Source: Monilinia fructicola
Lineage: Eukaryota; Ascomycota; Leotiomycetes; Helotiales; Sclerotiniaceae
NCBI GenBank assembly: GCA_008692225.1
Contig: VICG01000008.1
Span: forward strand, 186,001-250,000
DNA: 64,000 nt
Reading direction: 5' to 3'
Below are positions 35,197 to 47,559 of the stretch, in pieces. The notes under the pieces were generated by a model, which worked only from the letters and a program-made list of their open reading frames with translations, made no database searches and was not told the origin of the DNA. Positions within the stretch are counted from its first letter, which is position 1. Each line of letters starts with the position of its first letter. Position numbers and translations under genes: made by a program.

Positions 35197-36842
35197 ATCA
35201 TCATCATACATTCCCCAAAATATCTTTACGAATTTTGAGGAAGCGGTGAGATTTGGTATTAACGCTTTTGCATGGGATGGGTTTCTTTCGTTGGATTTAG
35301 TCAGTATTCTTAGCATTCACTCAATGAAACCATATTATCACGAGCAGTGCCAATTCCAGCAACAACACTTCTAGCCCGAGTCTCTCTGCAGTACTGTACT
35401 GTAATAGTATTGCCGATCTTACAACATGTGGTGACAATGAGATCTCAAGACCTCTACAGCATTGAAAGGCCCCATTCCGCCTCTCTCGGTTCTCGGAAAA
35501 ATCAATGCTAACAAACATACATATAGCACACAACGCAACGCAAAACCCCAAGATGAATAATCCACCAAAAAGAGAAAGAAACAAAAACATCCATCCCATC
35601 TTTCCCAGCCTCGAAATCGATACAAACTCCCACACCTACTCAGTACGCAACCCTAGATTCCAAACAACAAACCCAGAAACCCGACAAACATCCAGCAGAA
35701 AATCTCCCGACATTCCAATTCCCCAACGATAGAAGCCAGCAAATACAACTCACAGCCGCAGCATAAGATTCATCGAATCGATTACTGGATTTGTGGTTTC
35801 GTCCGGTCCGGGGGGGGCTTGGACCCAATGATTCTTGTTGTTCGCTTAATTCGTGGCGAGACGTGATGGCACTACCGTACTGTACTGTGCTGTAAGGTTA
35901 GTGAGAGCCGAACCGTGCGTGTTTCTCCTTTGAGTGCGAACCTTGATTTTGAAACTTCGCATGTGGGTTGGGATGTTCTGGGGGATGGAGAGGGCAAACA
36001 AGAGGATGGTGTGGATTGAGTGTGGGCTGGGGATTGAAAGGTATCTTGAGGCCAAGATTAGGGGTCTGTTTGATGTTTTGGTTTTTGTTGTTGTTGTTGC
36101 TGTTGTTGTTGCTTTTCTGCTTGGGCTTTGTTGATCGGTGGTGGATGGTGGGATCGGGGTATTGTCGTCTTTACTTCTCGTGGAGCCTTTCTTGATTTTA
36201 CATATATGCCAATGTTTTGATTGTCTGTTGATTTTCGAGGGAAATACAAGTATAGGCTTCCCGAAGGACAATTGATTTAGAGTTATATGAAGTAGCTCTT
36301 CATCATATTATATCCTGAGTCCCGATTGGATGTATTCCCAAACACTTCACGCACAGACTAGTAGTCACCAAGGTGCGAGGTTTTCACATCACCACCACAG
36401 ATTTGCATTTTTGTGACCTTTGAGTAAGGTAGAGTTTGCGGATTCCGTGGCCATGAAACGCGCCAGATAGCTCTAGAAGATTGTGGGTAGGATAATCCTA
36501 CCGTGTACCTCATGCATATCGGGATGATTACTCGTTGGTCTGGACGGGGGAATCAACCTTACAATTATTGCATGTTTTTTCCCTCCCCGCCATTTTGTCA
36601 TGCTGGTTGTGTTGTTGCCAATTTGATATATGGTATACACTTTAATGAAATATTGACATCGTGGACTGCCGGACAGTAAGAATAGATTAATGGGAGCATC
36701 ATATGGATTGGAATAGTGCTGGTCGCATATGTAGTTGAAGATTAGAATACCTTCAAGGTAAGATTTCCTCTACAACTCAATGGCTTGCATATCATCTCAA
36801 GGAGCAATTACTGATGAAAAATCCAGACCAATCGAGGTCGCC
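35197..36842. other. intergenic region
   Basis: Frames on both strands (up to 141 codons, 35846-36271 minus) show only low-complexity Gln and Thr runs from a TTGTTG repeat at about 36080-36120. No gene is supported. The last part is promoter of the following gene. Confidence 0.45.
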
Positions 36843-38570
36843 ATGCACTTGAATCAATTCCCCCTTCTAGTCTTCGCGACAGGAACAGGACTATGTAATG
36901 GTTCTCTCCTTCGCCGGGCCTCAGAATCCTCATCAAGCCCTATCAACTCAACGAATCTCCAACCCTCCATATCATCACCTACATCCCTCAGTCACCAATC
37001 AAAAGTGACTTCCCCACCGGGTACCAAAGTCGCTCAACTAGCAAGCGTTATCTCTATTCTCCCCGAATGCAATGGTTTCGTGCTCTCAGCCTCCAGCGCC
37101 GTCTCCTCAAGCCTCGCCTCCAATGCATCTGCCCAACTGATCTACCTCAGTACCTCTGCCGCAGCCAGCATCGCCATAGCCCAAGCTAGCATCTACGCCG
37201 CCGACGTCAGCGCCTCGCGCGCTATGTCCCAAGTCCAGTCTTCCGCATCGTCAGCGCTCGCAAGCTGCAGTGCCGAGATAACAAACATACAAGGTAGTGC
37301 CAGCTTGCAATACGCCTCCGTATCCGCGTCATTGATTTCCGCAGCGGTGCTCGCGACCAATGATGCTCAAGCGGCGGCTTTGGCCATGGGGGCCGCGGCT
37401 ACGGAGTCGGCCTGGGCTATCTCTTCGCAGTTGGCGGATGCGAGGACCGCGGTGCAGTTTTCCAAGGCGACGACGCTTCCGATGACGGTGGCGGTCGTGT
37501 TGATCATTGGGACGAGTTTTGCGAGCAGTGTTGTGAGTGTATTGGTTTATCGATTTTTCGCGAGGAAAAAGATGAGGGAGAGGGAGAGGGAGATGGAGAG
37601 GGAGAGGGAAAGGGTGTTAGAAAGACAAATGGCTAATGAGAGGAGAGAGGGTCAGAATGTGAAGGGGAGGGGATCTTATGGTGGCGGGATGGAAAAGGAT
37701 ATACAAAGTTATAGGGACCCACATACTGGGATGTCATACAGTTATCCACCCATCAGTCGCTCACCAGCTTCAAGTTACCCTCCTCGCAGTCAGTACCTCT
37801 CTCGCTACGCAACTTCTGATTCGGAGCAAGAAGTCATCAATCGAGATTACGTTGAAGGGAATTACGAACGGGGAGATGAAGATAATTACAGCTCACACGA
37901 TATCATCGATATTGAAAAGGAGATTGCGGAAATGGATTACCAGATGAAAATGGCCGAGGCGGAACTAGCGAGGAGGGATAGGGAAAGACCAATTCGTATG
38001 AGTGAGGATGGTTTGAGCAGGAGCAGTAAGAGCATCAGCGTTCTCTTTACCCCGAGAGATGTATTTGCCGCAGCGAGGACGGGAGAGCGAAGAGGAAGTG
38101 CAAGTGCGAGGAGCATCATGAGCATGAGTTTGGGGATTGGAGAGAGGTTGAAAAGCATGGTTATGCCTTCGTATCGCCAATCGGGATTTCCATCCAATGC
38201 TCAGTCGCAGTCGCAGTCGCAGTCGCCACTTGAACCATCGGTGTCGTCTAAGAAAGATAGGAGAAACTCGTCAAGAGATATTGGGGATAGAGATTTAGAG
38301 GAAGGGGAGGAAATTATCTTTACCTTGGAAGAAAGACCGCCGCCCTTGCCGAGATCGAGACCAACGCATGCGTATAAGAATAGTGATGCGAGTATCATAA
38401 CGCTTAGTCCTAGTGTTTATGATGGGGGGAGTGGAAATGGGAAGAAGGGGAAGGGGAGAAGGGGAGATGAAGATAGGGATGAGATGGCTAGGAGGGAGTA
38501 CAAAGAACATGATGATGAACAGGAGAAGGGGGCGCCGCCTTTTAGAATTTCGATCGGGAAGGCTTTTTGA
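36843..38570 (+). CDS. Ser/Ala-rich single-pass membrane protein with charged cytoplasmic tail, unknown function
   Basis: The frame is open from an ATG at 36780 (596 residues); I prefer the ATG at 36843 (575 residues) because it starts a signal-peptide-like stretch (MHLNQFPLLVFATGTGLCNG) and has a better context. The next about 190 residues are rich in Ser and Ala (repeated ASAS, SASSAL, AAASIAIAQ) and probably extracellular. A transmembrane helix follows (TVAVVLIIGTSFASSVVSVL), then a basic stop-transfer, an Arg/Glu coiled-coil-like run (REREREMERERER) and a tail of about 300 residues with Tyr/Ser/Pro-rich and acidic blocks. The plan resembles fungal surface sensors with a Ser-rich ectodomain, but there is no WSC cysteine module and I recognise no domain. 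GC content of the ectodomain part is higher than that of the tail. Confidence 0.75.
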   Translation: MHLNQFPLLVFATGTGLCNGSLLRRASESSSSPINSTNLQPSISSPTSLSHQSKVTSPPGTKVAQLASVISILPECNGFVLSASSAVSSSLASNASAQLIYLSTSAAASIAIAQASIYAADVSASRAMSQVQSSASSALASCSAEITNIQGSASLQYASVSASLISAAVLATNDAQAAALAMGAAATESAWAISSQLADARTAVQFSKATTLPMTVAVVLIIGTSFASSVVSVLVYRFFARKKMREREREMERERERVLERQMANERREGQNVKGRGSYGGGMEKDIQSYRDPHTGMSYSYPPISRSPASSYPPRSQYLSRYATSDSEQEVINRDYVEGNYERGDEDNYSSHDIIDIEKEIAEMDYQMKMAEAELARRDRERPIRMSEDGLSRSSKSISVLFTPRDVFAAARTGERRGSASARSIMSMSLGIGERLKSMVMPSYRQSGFPSNAQSQSQSQSPLEPSVSSKKDRRNSSRDIGDRDLEEGEEIIFTLEERPPPLPRSRPTHAYKNSDASIITLSPSVYDGGSGNGKKGKGRRGDEDRDEMARREYKEHDDEQEKGAPPFRISIGKAF

Positions 38571-39771
38571 TAGAGCTTGGGGATTCATTGATAAGATTTC
38601 ATTTTGTACAGTGGTTATTAGTGATTATTTGGGTTGAGGCTAGAACTGAAGTTATTCCAGAGAAGAACTTTATGGAGAGGGAAAGAAAGGAAATAAAGCT
38701 GGAGCTAAGATATGGTAGGATGGGATGGGATGGGATGGGATGGGATGGATAAAATAGGATACCAGGTTTGCAGGCTAGTTACTCACTGTAGGGTTATACG
38801 AATAATGAATGCGTGTTGCGCGGCATGCTGTAAGACTTACTATATGTATAGATTATAAGATTACACGATGGAGTGCTCAGTACGATTTCTATATATAACA
38901 TGGGAGGTTGTCCCCAAGTGTGGTTTGATATCTACTTGTATTGGATTTCATGAATGAAATTCTCCATTCAGAGCATAATTCGCTGGATATCTACGCTCTA
39001 CACAACAGTATACACATATTCTCTGCATTCCACATCACTCAAAACGCATAATTATATCATAATCCTCCATAGGTGTTCCTCAACCACTCCTCAAAACCAC
39101 AACCACATAAGATAATTACTCTCGTCTATCATCTTTTATCCATCATCCATCAAAATTACATCACCCAGCCCACACGGCCAGGCTAATTTCACGAATTTCG
39201 TACCCCGTACCTAGGCTGAGTTGGGTTTGGTACTTGTGTCTGAGTGGTATATTTTGTCCTATTTATTTTTCCTTCCTGGACGCTGGCATATTGATGTTTG
39301 AAGGCCAATTGGGGTTGGTGTGAGGTTTGGTTTTGGCTTCTTTTGGCTTGATAGGGCTGGGGTGGAAGGATTAAGGATTGGGGAATAAAATTGGGAAGAA
39401 TGAGAAGTGAGAAAGAGGGGTTGGATTGAGGGACTCTGGGTAGATGTGAGAGTGGAGATGGATTTTGAGATTTTTGAGTGGATGAGGTTCGAGCATTGGG
39501 TCTGGTGGTATTGATTGCGCGGAAGGGTTTTGATAGCCACTTTGATGTTTAAGTAGGTAGATATCCCCTGAACTTCGTTAATTTTCTACATTGAATTATT
39601 GGAAATAGTGGCTTGCCGCTTCTTCCACATAGTTCCCAATTCTCTTTCCTAATCATGCATATGGAAAGTAATTCATTGCATGCCGTCAGATCAGACAACC
39701 TTTTCTGGTTTAATTTATGAGTAAAGTCTTGGTTGAAAATCCATCGCTATAGGCCTTCACAAAGACGGTGT
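38571..39771. other. intergenic region between convergent genes
   Basis: Contains a GGGAT pentamer repeat (about 38715-38748). A 93-codon minus frame at 39259-39540 has no recognisable features. Confidence 0.5.
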
Positions 39772-40803
39772 TTAGTCTTCGAGTCTCCAACCCTTCATCC
39801 AACTCTTAATCACCTCCCATGACTCCCACGCTCTTCGCGCATGGTCATCTGGAACTTTCTCGCCTTCTTCAGCCATCGACCTGCTAAACAATTCCATACT
39901 CACCCAACCTCTATACCCCAACCCTTCAACAATCGCCCTCGTAACCTCTGCAATCGGTAGATAAGCACCCCTTTCCTTTTCCCCCGCAAACAACCTCGCA
40001 TTCCTACTCCAACTCATTCTTGCAGGTTGTCTATCATCCCAAAAAGCATGACCTTTAACCAAAGGCTCTCTCATTTTCTCCGCATCAACAACCTGAATAT
40101 AGAAAACCTTGTTCACATCAATCTTTACCAATTTTTCCAGGCTTTCCTTTAAAGCTTTCTCTGCATTCGTTGTTTTCCCATCAACAGACGATGGATCCGC
40201 ATATACCCTCCCGGCAATATTGAACGTATCCAACACGATTCCAAAATTCGCTCGATCAACTTTTTCTACAATATCCCATCCAGATTCCCACGTGTCAAAA
40301 TACGTACTCCAGCATAAATTTTCATATGCAAAGCGTACAACCGGTGTTTCCTTCGCCCCCATATCCGCAACCTCTCGTAAATCCTCCACAATAACTTCCA
40401 CATCATCAGTAATTTCCTCCTTGGGTAAGAAATTCGCCGGGATCTGTATAAGATCCGTACCCAGCACTTTTATCAATCTAAACCAAAGTTTTATCTTCTC
40501 AATCCGTTCAGCATGCTCATGTCGGTCCTCTAATCCCTCGTAAAACGCAAATGGTTGGAGACCGATAATTGTAATACCTCGCTCATCACATAATTCTTTT
40601 AGGGTGGATGCAGCGGCAAGAAGAGCTTCTGAAGAGGGAGTCTCGGAATTGGATTCGGAGCGTGCAAGATATTCGAGATCTTCATAGAAAACTTCGAGGC
40701 CAAGAAGATGGTGTTGAGAGGCGGCGGAGAGCTTTAGGGGCATTGGGTGAATCCAGGCTCGGCCGAGGGACATGGATGAAATGGCTGGTCTACAGGAATA
40801 CAT
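39772..40803 (-). CDS. qutC: 3-dehydroshikimate dehydratase (quinate catabolism)
   Basis: Uninterrupted 343-residue frame, about the length of Neurospora QA-4 and Aspergillus QutC. The enzyme converts 3-dehydroshikimate to protocatechuate with a divalent metal in a xylose-isomerase-like TIM barrel. Landmarks in order: AISSMSLGRAW at the first strand, GLEVFYEDLEYLA, ITIIGLQPFAFYEGLEDR, DLIQIPANFLP, RFAYENLCWSTYFDTWESGW with a metal-ligand Glu, FGIVLDTFNIAGRVYADPSS with the ligand Asp, VFYIQVVDAEKM, PARMSWSRNARLFAGEKERG and WVSMELFSRSM with the last ligand Glu. These blocks match the QA-4 group closely. It acts directly after the dehydroquinase encoded at 12651-13115. No quinate-activator palindrome was seen in the first few hundred bases upstream. 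Confidence 0.93.
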   Translation of the reverse strand: MYSCRPAISSMSLGRAWIHPMPLKLSAASQHHLLGLEVFYEDLEYLARSESNSETPSSEALLAAASTLKELCDERGITIIGLQPFAFYEGLEDRHEHAERIEKIKLWFRLIKVLGTDLIQIPANFLPKEEITDDVEVIVEDLREVADMGAKETPVVRFAYENLCWSTYFDTWESGWDIVEKVDRANFGIVLDTFNIAGRVYADPSSVDGKTTNAEKALKESLEKLVKIDVNKVFYIQVVDAEKMREPLVKGHAFWDDRQPARMSWSRNARLFAGEKERGAYLPIAEVTRAIVEGLGYRGWVSMELFSRSMAEEGEKVPDDHARRAWESWEVIKSWMKGWRLED

Positions 40804-43800
40804 TTTTGGTTGTGAAGTAGTTTGGGAGAGTTTTTATGGCCAAGGAGATATGTGTACTACAGGAGAGAGATGATATTGGAGAGATATATCTGACGTTTAT
40901 AGCCTTCAAGATTAGCTTAGTGCTACCCCACACACGACTTTATGACGACACTCACTTGAGCAAAGATTCAGCCGTCAAATCAAATTGATCGATGTACCTT
41001 TACATGGTTCATAAGCGGAATCTTCCCCTGGAAATCGAAAAATTAAAGGACACCGAAAGCCATGTTTTGACGCTCTGCCCTCTACCATTCTTACTCTTAG
41101 GAAAAGAGAGAATGTGCAATGATCTGGGCATGAGATGCTTCATATCACGCGACTATGAGTATCACGTGGCCATGCCGATTTTATAATGAAAGATCGAGTT
41201 GCAAGCTCCAGGGCTGTTTGGATCATGATCATTCAGGAGAAAATTGGGACATATTTGGACCTGGTATATTCATCCATTGATTTCGGGAGTGTGGTTACTT
41301 TCTACACAAGTTGATTGGATGGCTAGGGAATATAGATGGATATTGTTTGGGCCCGGCGTCGAAGATGATACCTTCAGTGTTGTCTGAAAGTTGTAAGTGG
41401 CTATTGAATGATGTTTGATGAGTGATTTTTTGAAGAAGCTTTAATGATAATTAGTTTGTTGTGCCTAGATAGACGACCTGTATTGTCTAATTGTGAGTTA
41501 GAGTATCAAAGCGCTATCTAACATGACCTGATGTGATTGATTGATTGATGTCGGTTAGTACCAAGATTTAATCAGTTTATTATTGAAGCATGCTAAATTT
41601 TACCACTGTAGGATCGTCGATTTGAAGAGGTCAATCACATTCTGGTGATGTAGGTTTTGCGATAGGATGGGACTGCTTTGTGGAGGTTTTTGAGGCGCGA
41701 GAGTGGATGATCTGCTCGAGAATTTGATGGCTGCTAGCAATAATAATAGAGGCATGAAATAAACTCAATTCTTCTGGGAAATATTGCGATAGCTGTAAGA
41801 AAGACTCCTTGAAAGGGCCTCGAGCTTTTAGTGGTAGAAATTTTCAGAACCTCCCTAGCCCAAAGCAAACAGAGGTAATTGAAACAAAATTCAAAATTGT
41901 CACGATAGCACCAGAAAGAAGTACACCAGCCTCAAATTTGGCAATAGTCGATTGTACTAATGGAATCTTGCGCCTACGATTCATTGATACACATCATCTT
42001 TGGAAACTTCCTCTTAGAGTTCGTCATACATGAGGTCTTGATTGAGTGTTTTTTCATTAGATACCTTCGAATAATCGTAGAAGACGTGAGCTTTATTGTG
42101 GTCACTTGCCATTTCCAATTAGAATCTTCCCATTGTCACTGGTCTCCTTCTATGATATATTTTGGAGTCAGGTTGCTGGTGCACATACGTGTCGCAAGAT
42201 GGTATTGTATTAATAAAAGATGCAGACGCAAATAAACAATGCTCTAACAACTAATAGGTGCTGATTGCCACTCGGCCGAAGATGAATCCTCTCATTTTGT
42301 AAATATACCTCTTTTAAGAATAGCTCAAGTATTGCACAAAGATCGAAATGTTGATGTTAGATAAATTCGTTGGCGTGTCAGAAACATTGATGAGATCTTG
42401 AGATCTAAGAACTATAGCTGGCCTTCGACCTACTAGCGAAGAATGCATAATTTGAAGTCTTGCAGACGGGCAGCTAGCTGATATTGAGTTTGTAATGTGG
42501 AAGGTCCCCTGGCTTTGAGTTTCTTGGGAGATAAATCTAGTCCTTGAAGTACCACACCAATCCGGACAGAGGAGAACGCATGGTGATGTTACAATACGAC
42601 TTGAAGATTAGAGCCCTCTTCACCTTGGCCTTGGTATTAGAGAAGTAGAAAGATGATCGCTTTCACTGAGCAAAAAGATGTTTCCCATGGCTTCACCCAG
42701 AAGCTTTGGCATAAGAAGGAACAAGGAGATTAATATAAAATTCCCATGTTATAGCAGGGCGGTGGACGAAGAATCCTGTTCTTCTGAGGATCATCTCATC
42801 TTTGAAGGTCGGTCGAGAGATGAAGATAGAGCTAAACTGGGAATCATATTAAGAACATCAAATTCAACCACTCGGCAGGAGTTTTCTTTGTCTTGATCAG
42901 CTCTAACGGTGTAAATCAAGGGTGGGGCAGGGTACGATAAGACGCTGCGACAAAGGACGAAAAAGGCAGGAGTGATAAAATAAAACAAGAGGAGGCGGGA
43001 GCTGAAACTGTGTTCACTATGCCCTAGTCAGGACGAGAAAGTTTCCGTTGCGTTGCACCCATCGGAGATGGTAAAGGCTGCGATGTTTGAGGATTTAGAA
43101 CAGCAGCTTTCAAGGTCTCGTAATAGGAACTACAGTACATGAAAACAGCGTCTTCATGTAACAGCAAGAGACTGTAGCATATGCCAGTCGTGAATATAGA
43201 TGCAGCTATTCGGTATTCTTCAACTTTGAAGAAATTTCAAACCCAAGCAAGCATCCATGGATCCCAACGGTGCCAACAGTGCCAACACCCAAGCCGTTCG
43301 GGACCGAATCTCTCAAACTTACCAAGCACCCAATCGGAATTGTACATGCATACCGTACAAGTACGTGCCACTTGCGCACAGAATACAGTAGTCGTCGTAA
43401 GCTTTTACCCGTGATATTGGAGACACGAGAGATAAAAGCCAACTAGAGTGAAGAAAAAAAGTTTTGTTGCAAATCTGATTTTTTGCCCAGCTTTTTGCTT
43501 TTTCCTTACCTGGCTTGGTTTGTAGTCGAAGATGAGGAATTGGTGGAACTTTGTGACGGGAAGGACTGCATGAGTGGGAACTAAGTTAGTGAGTGACACT
43601 GATGATGAGTGTGCTTGTAGCTACTTCTTAGTACTTGTAGCTTTTGTGAAGTTTTGTCCTCTTCTTTTCTCTTCTATCCTCTCTACCGTTGGATCTCAAC
43701 ACAGTGGTTTACGTGAGAAATGATATTTTGTGGACGAAGTACTAGGTTCCTTGGGAATACTACTTGATTTTTTAGTATCGCAGTGCAAGCGTAAGACATG

Positions 43801-44114
43801 TTTGCAAATCACGTGAAAGCGTGTATTCTCAGATCACGAACTTCTTAACTTCAACTCTTTACTCGTTCGGGATGTCATCAAGTTTATTTCATCAGGTTCC
43901 ATTGTCGCTGCGCCCTCGATACTACTGCTACAAATGAATCAATTTGCTTGCTGTATCCTTATAGAAAAGAACAGTTCAGAAATGAAAACTTTCCACACGG
44001 AACGCATTACTGTTTGATCAATTTGAGTGATGTTTCTAGAGATGATCGATATCGCAAGTATCAAAAGTCCCAGCATGGCAATACGCAACGATTGACTCCT
44101 CGCATATCTTCAAG
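40804..44114. other. 3.3-kb gene-free region
   Basis: No frame longer than 91 codons and none with recognisable features. Sequence complexity is normal, without paired repeat ends. May contain decayed genes. Confidence 0.5.
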
Positions 44115-45547
44115 ATGATTAAGATAGATCACTCGGCTCGGGCAGAAGATGTGAGCCCTCCAGTACCATCCCTAGCAATTTTGGCGGATCAATTGCTAGA
44201 ACTGGAAGAGCGACAGCGAGCGCGATTCAGTGAGGAAGATGGTGGACTGTCAAGGATCAAAACGGGATGCTTGGAAATCGATAACTATGTGCTTTGTGGT
44301 GGGAAGAACGAATCTGATGGAGGATTTGAGAGGGGAGTGGTAGTAGGATTGAGTGCTGCCGATGGGGATGAATCATTGGGTGGTAGGTTGGTAGGTTTCT
44401 ATCCGCAATGTTGTGTATTCAATTGTGTATTCAATTGTGTATTGAACGGGATACTGATGGGTGCTTTTGCTAGATTTCTCTCAACCTTATTGCCTCCGTT
44501 CTCCTCCAACATGTCGACCTTGTAAATGCTATCCGAAATCCCCAAAGTAAATCCAGAATTACAGAGAAGCCAAAGATCATGGTGATTGATGCGACTGGTT
44601 CTTTTAGTCTTCTTCTGCTGGTCAAAGTCTTAAGATCAAGGATTCTAAAAATGAGACAAGACCTGAGGAATAGGAACGATTCAAGTGGGAATCCCGACAG
44701 TTTTAATGATTCAGACGAAGTTGAGATACAAGAGCTGGTGAATACAATGCTGGGGTTGGTTGGGATCAGTAGAGTCTTCAATATAGAAGGATTATGGGAG
44801 GTATTGAGTGAGGTGGGACAGACGAATAGCTGTTCGAATAACAATCGGGGGTGATAAAGAGATTTCCAACAATATTCCACCTCAAAAAGTCGCATGTGGA
44901 GAGAGACGCGCAGAATCTTTGCATAAAATACCGGATGAGATTGGCGATAGCGAAGACGAAGATATTGACCTTCAAACATCACCCCCTGTCGAAAATGTAA
45001 GTCGGACCTCAAAACGAGGTAGAAACAGGTCCGGAAATATTAATCATTGACAACATGCACTACTTAATATCCCATCTATTTACACACTCCGAGAAAACCT
45101 CAGCTCACAACCTCCTCTGCCTACTCTCAAGAACCCTACGGACCTTGACCCATGCCCAAAATATTCTCACTGTCCTCCATAACTCGACCATCTCAACCAA
45201 AATCAACTTTACCAAGCCCGGTACTCGGCAACCTCCACCGCCAGCTATCCAATCTATCTTTACTTCTGCGGTTGAAAAACCATCACTGGGACACGAATAT
45301 TCGACGAGTTCCTGGATCTCCATGTCATGATCTCCAAGGTGCCAAAATCAAGAGAAGATGCCGAGGTGCTTTATGGCCAAGATGAAAATTTGCAGAACGA
45401 AGTTAGTCATTGCCCTGGTTTTCGAAGTTTTGAGGGATGAATGCCCGGTTCTCAGCAAGGATAGAGCTTTTGGGTAGAAGGTTCGGGGATAGGGAGCAAA
45501 GATGGGGGCTCTTCGAAATTGGTATTGAGGGGACGGGGCGTGGTTGA
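44115..45547 (+). pseudogene. RecA/RAD51-fold paralogue-like gene with several frame breaks
   Basis: Exon 1 44115-44390 (GTAGGT donor), exon 2 44474-44800, probable intron 44801-44861, then coding to 45547. The start region TGCLEIDNYVLCGGKNE and GFERGVVVGLSAADGDES has the layout of the RecA-fold entry (IDxxLGGG...RG), but the P-loop lacks GKT. Exon 2 has ISLNLIASVLLQHVDLVNAI and PKIMVIDATGSFS. A Walker-B-like EILIIDNMHYLISHLFTHS at about 45035-45090 is in a frame shifted by one base from exon 3. Further shifts are needed near 45293 (before IFDEFLDLHVMISKVP), near 45393, and near 45472 (before RFGDREQRWGLFEIG). Each of these segments is convincingly coding, so this is one gene interrupted by several single-base indels, by decay or by assembly error. 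Members of this fold repair DNA by recombination; the specific paralogue cannot be named. Confidence 0.6.
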
Positions 45548-47559
45548 TGCGTTCCAAAATGGAATTACTGGGGATGTGGAAGGAAATGGATCTGGATAAG
45601 GTGATAATGAGCTACCTATGGTTTTCTCAGGTTGCGATTTTAACCAAGAGTAGATCTTTGAAGATATCAATGTCAGCAGGGCAGTGTTCGCGAGAGGCTT
45701 TGTAAGTTTTGTGAGATATCATCACTCATTCAAGATGGAAGGGCCATTGTTCATCAACCTATTTCGCCGTGTCTAACCACATCCCTAATGCTACAAGATT
45801 TTCTTCCTGCCTGGCTATAGTACATCAAACCTACCCAATGCATCCCAACAAGGCATTCCCTAAAATACACGCGCCTATCTTCGATACTAAAACAGAGTAT
45901 GTACGTCCACAAAGTGCAATTGGAGTCTCATCACCAGTACCTAGTCCACGAAATCCCCCGCATTCTTCGACATACTCCTTGTGCCCCCTGGTCTACAAAA
46001 CACAAACTGGCATCATAGAATACCCCTAGGGACTTTGGATACTCTCGGTTCACGCTAATCTTGCTTCTAGGATGTTCGTGAATATCGTATTTGATATATG
46101 CGAATTCACATTCATTTTTCCTCGGACAAGACTTAGGGATCGGGTATCAATCTGTGTTTTATCAAGGTCGGTTGGTCAAGCAAGGCGGTAATATCATAAC
46201 AATAGGAACCCCAATGGCCCACGATAGGATGATTTGTAGCAGAGGAGTCCCCAATGCTCTTTGCGAGATCTCTTCTGTGGGGTATGTATGTCTCGTTGGA
46301 AGCTATGATGTCAGATTGAGGCTGTTTGGAAAAGGGTACGGAAAGGACAGTTTGAAACTATGTTAATCCAACATTGCAAGATATGGATATCACCACCTAT
46401 CTCTGTAGATAACAAACTACTACACAATCAGTATCTATCACTCCGCAATGCAATCAGTCAATGCAAGAATCAATTGATGGTCACAAAAAATAAACTTTAC
46501 CCCAGCAGACATGATCATATTAGTCGAATGCGCAAGCTTCTGTGTAAATCAAAGTCTATGTGCATCAAGTCCATGAGAATATACCCATTCTGATAATTCA
46601 AAATTCACACTAGGAGCTACCTTGGAGCATTGGTAGGTTCTTTTCAAAGTACGATGGTAAGTACTCTCTTCATATACTGACCTCTACCTGCCTGACCTTT
46701 GTCTAGTAGATACTCTAGTACTTCAGACTGGTGGAAGAGAGTTCAAAATCAACACTGATTTTAATCAAACTCCTAGTACGGGAGACGGAGTCCAGAAATG
46801 GAAAGACCATAATAACAATATAAGTATATTATCTGATGAAAAAGGAAAGTGAGTAAGACAACAGAGGCGGCATTGTGGGGACCCCATGGAAACCGCATGT
46901 TTGATTCATCAGGCAAAGGCTCAATAATGCGAATGCCAGGTTTGGAATGAGAAATGGAATGGAGAGAAAGGTGCTATTGCGGTCAGACTTCGAGATTGAA
47001 GAATTGGGTATCTCTTGCTGCAGTAGCATTGACATGTCAAACTGGACATTGCCGAAATCAGGTTCAATGGGCGAGGGGAGAGCGCATGGCCAGGGATCTA
47101 GATTTAGGGAAAAGCTACAACGGAATGCATGTTACAAGGAAATAGAAAGGAAAGAGTCAAAAGAAAACACAGTAAACCATAATCATAAACCCATAGTCGA
47201 AAAAAGCCCGGCGGAATTGGTAGTATTGTAAGAATGCTAGGTCTTCCATAGCCCCAGGGAACCAAATGCCTCGATTCGTTCATAAATCCCCAAGTTCTAG
47301 AACCTGGGCGGGATGCGAATACACATGCATCACACATATCGCATCGCATTGCACTGAATTGCATATCCTTCCTGGCCATCGATATTTGTACCAGTCTTGT
47401 CATTGATAAGCTATTGATCAAGATCACGCAGAAAGCCCATATTGCTCATCCATGCTTGATTGAAAACCTCTCGAAATCCTCGAAACTTATTCGTGTATTT
47501 CGTTTACAACAACAACCCAATCCCTTCATTGCCACCCCCCACAACCATGAACAAGAAAC
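45548..47559. other. gene-free region
   Basis: Frames up to 94 codons, none recognisable. The part next to 47560 is the 3' side of the ribosomal protein gene. Confidence 0.5.

Noticed and set aside
35846..36271. 141-codon minus-strand frame
   Set aside because: Gln/Thr/Lys runs from a TTGTTG repeat, no conserved-looking segment.
46091..46366. 91-codon plus-strand frame
   Set aside because: Normal composition but no recognisable motif, no splice partners and no context.
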